From assembly GCA_030039975.1 (NCBI GenBank), contig JASHUO010000761.1, forward strand, positions 1 to 6,170: 6,170 bases of DNA, written 5' to 3'. This document shows, piece by piece, positions 5,573 through 6,170 of the stretch. The DNA comes from Alphaproteobacteria bacterium. Lineage in GTDB: Bacteria; Pseudomonadota; Alphaproteobacteria; ATCC43930; CGMCC-115725. The notes beneath the pieces were generated by a model. The model saw only the letters and a list, made by a program, of their open reading frames with translations. It made no database searches and was not told the DNA's origin. Each line of letters opens with the position of its first letter. Position 1 is the first letter of the stretch. The translations under genes and the position numbers were made by a program.

Positions 5573-6170
5573 TGCTGCCGCTCCAAGGCTTGCGCATCAT
5601 CGCCGTCGAGCAATACGGCGCCGGCCCCTTCGGCACGCTGCAGCTCGCCGATCTCGGCGCCGAGGTGATCAAGATCGAGAATCCGCGCGACGGCGGCGAC
5701 ACCGCGCGCTATGTCGGGCCGTTCCATCTCGACGACGACGACAGCGATTTCTTCCAGAGCTTCAACCGCAACAAGCGCAGCATCACCCTCGATCTGAAGC
5801 AGCCCGGCGCGCGCGAGGTGCTGCACGCTTTGGCAAAGCACGCCGATGCGCTGCTCGACAATCTCCGCGGCGACCTGCCGGCGCGGCTCGGGCTCACCTA
5901 TGCGGCGCTGAAGGACGCCAATCCGCGCATCGTCTGCGTCCATCTCTCCGCCTATGGCCGCGAGGGCACGCGCGCCCATTGGCCCGGCTACGATTATCTC
6001 ATGCAGGCGGAAGCCGGCTATCTCACGCTCACCGGCGAGCCCGACGGTCCGCCGGCGCGGATGGGCCTTTCGGTCGTCGATTACATGACCGGCCTCTTCG
6101 CCGGGCTCGGCCTGCTTTCGGGCGTGATCGCCGCGCGCGCCGCCGGCGAAGGCCGCGACGTCGATGTGAG
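5569..6170 (+). CDS. Class III CoA-transferase (CaiB/BaiF family), N-terminal half (partial)
   Basis: The frame is open from ATG 5569 to the window edge (200 full codons), about half of a typical 390-400 residue protein. Family features are LQGLRIIAVEQYGAGPFG at 5-22, LADLGAEVIKIENP at 26-39, the variant FNRNKRSITLDLK at 65-77, a substrate-loop equivalent LLDNLRGDLPARLGL at 95-109, HLSAYGREG at 125-133, and GYDYLMQAEAGYLTLTG at 140-156. Asp142 in that last motif is the expected nucleophile that forms the aspartyl-CoA intermediate. There is no His before it (Tyr141), so it looks like a true transferase rather than a racemase, unlike the CoA-transferase of the minus operon. ATGATG offers two adjacent starts; the first overlaps the dehydrogenase stop by 4 nt. 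It probably gives the pathway acid its CoA; donor and acceptor are unknown. It is clearly diverged from the first CoA-transferase and not a recent duplicate. Confidence 0.92.
   Translation, partial: MMLPLQGLRIIAVEQYGAGPFGTLQLADLGAEVIKIENPRDGGDTARYVGPFHLDDDDSDFFQSFNRNKRSITLDLKQPGAREVLHALAKHADALLDNLRGDLPARLGLTYAALKDANPRIVCVHLSAYGREGTRAHWPGYDYLMQAEAGYLTLTGEPDGPPARMGLSVVDYMTGLFAGLGLLSGVIAARAAGEGRDVDV

Overview
The window looks like a chromosomal segment of a GC-rich proteobacterium. An alphaproteobacterium (Rhizobiales or Rhodospirillales type) is my best guess. That rests on base composition, codon use and the gene complement (class III CoA-transferases, MaoC-like dehydratase, HutC-type GntR regulator), not on any marker gene, so taxonomy is tentative. 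There are no RNA genes, CRISPR arrays or transposase genes.

Layout. (1) Positions 1-251 hold the 3' end of an EamA/DMT-type membrane transporter on the plus strand. (2) Positions 234-329 hold an imperfect inverted repeat with a very GC-rich central hairpin. It lies between the convergent transporter and CoA-transferase genes and resembles a dispersed intergenic repeat. (3) Positions 339-3448 are a minus-strand operon, read in the order MaoC-like dehydratase, MFS transporter, class III CoA-transferase/racemase. (4) Positions 3449-3566 are a divergent control region with a perfect 20-bp palindrome. (5) Positions 3567-6170 and beyond are a plus-strand operon: GntR/HutC-type regulator, acyl-CoA dehydrogenase, and a second class III CoA-transferase that runs off the window.

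How the genes fit together. The set reads as a regulated catabolic module for an unidentified organic acid: uptake by the MFS carrier, CoA activation by one or both CoA-transferases (or CoA transfer plus racemisation), alpha,beta-desaturation by the acyl-CoA dehydrogenase, and hydration by the MaoC-like enzyme. No lyase or thiolase to finish the pathway is visible; it may lie beyond 6170 or elsewhere.

The clearest regulatory signal is a pair of matching operator-like sites, 14 of 16 bases identical. One lies in the divergent promoter region and one just upstream of the acyl-CoA dehydrogenase. Each overlaps a plausible -10/start region, which suggests that the GntR protein represses both operons and is relieved by a pathway intermediate. 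This is a well-organised but conventional type of locus. The substrate, the operator pair and the repeat element are the points worth following up.
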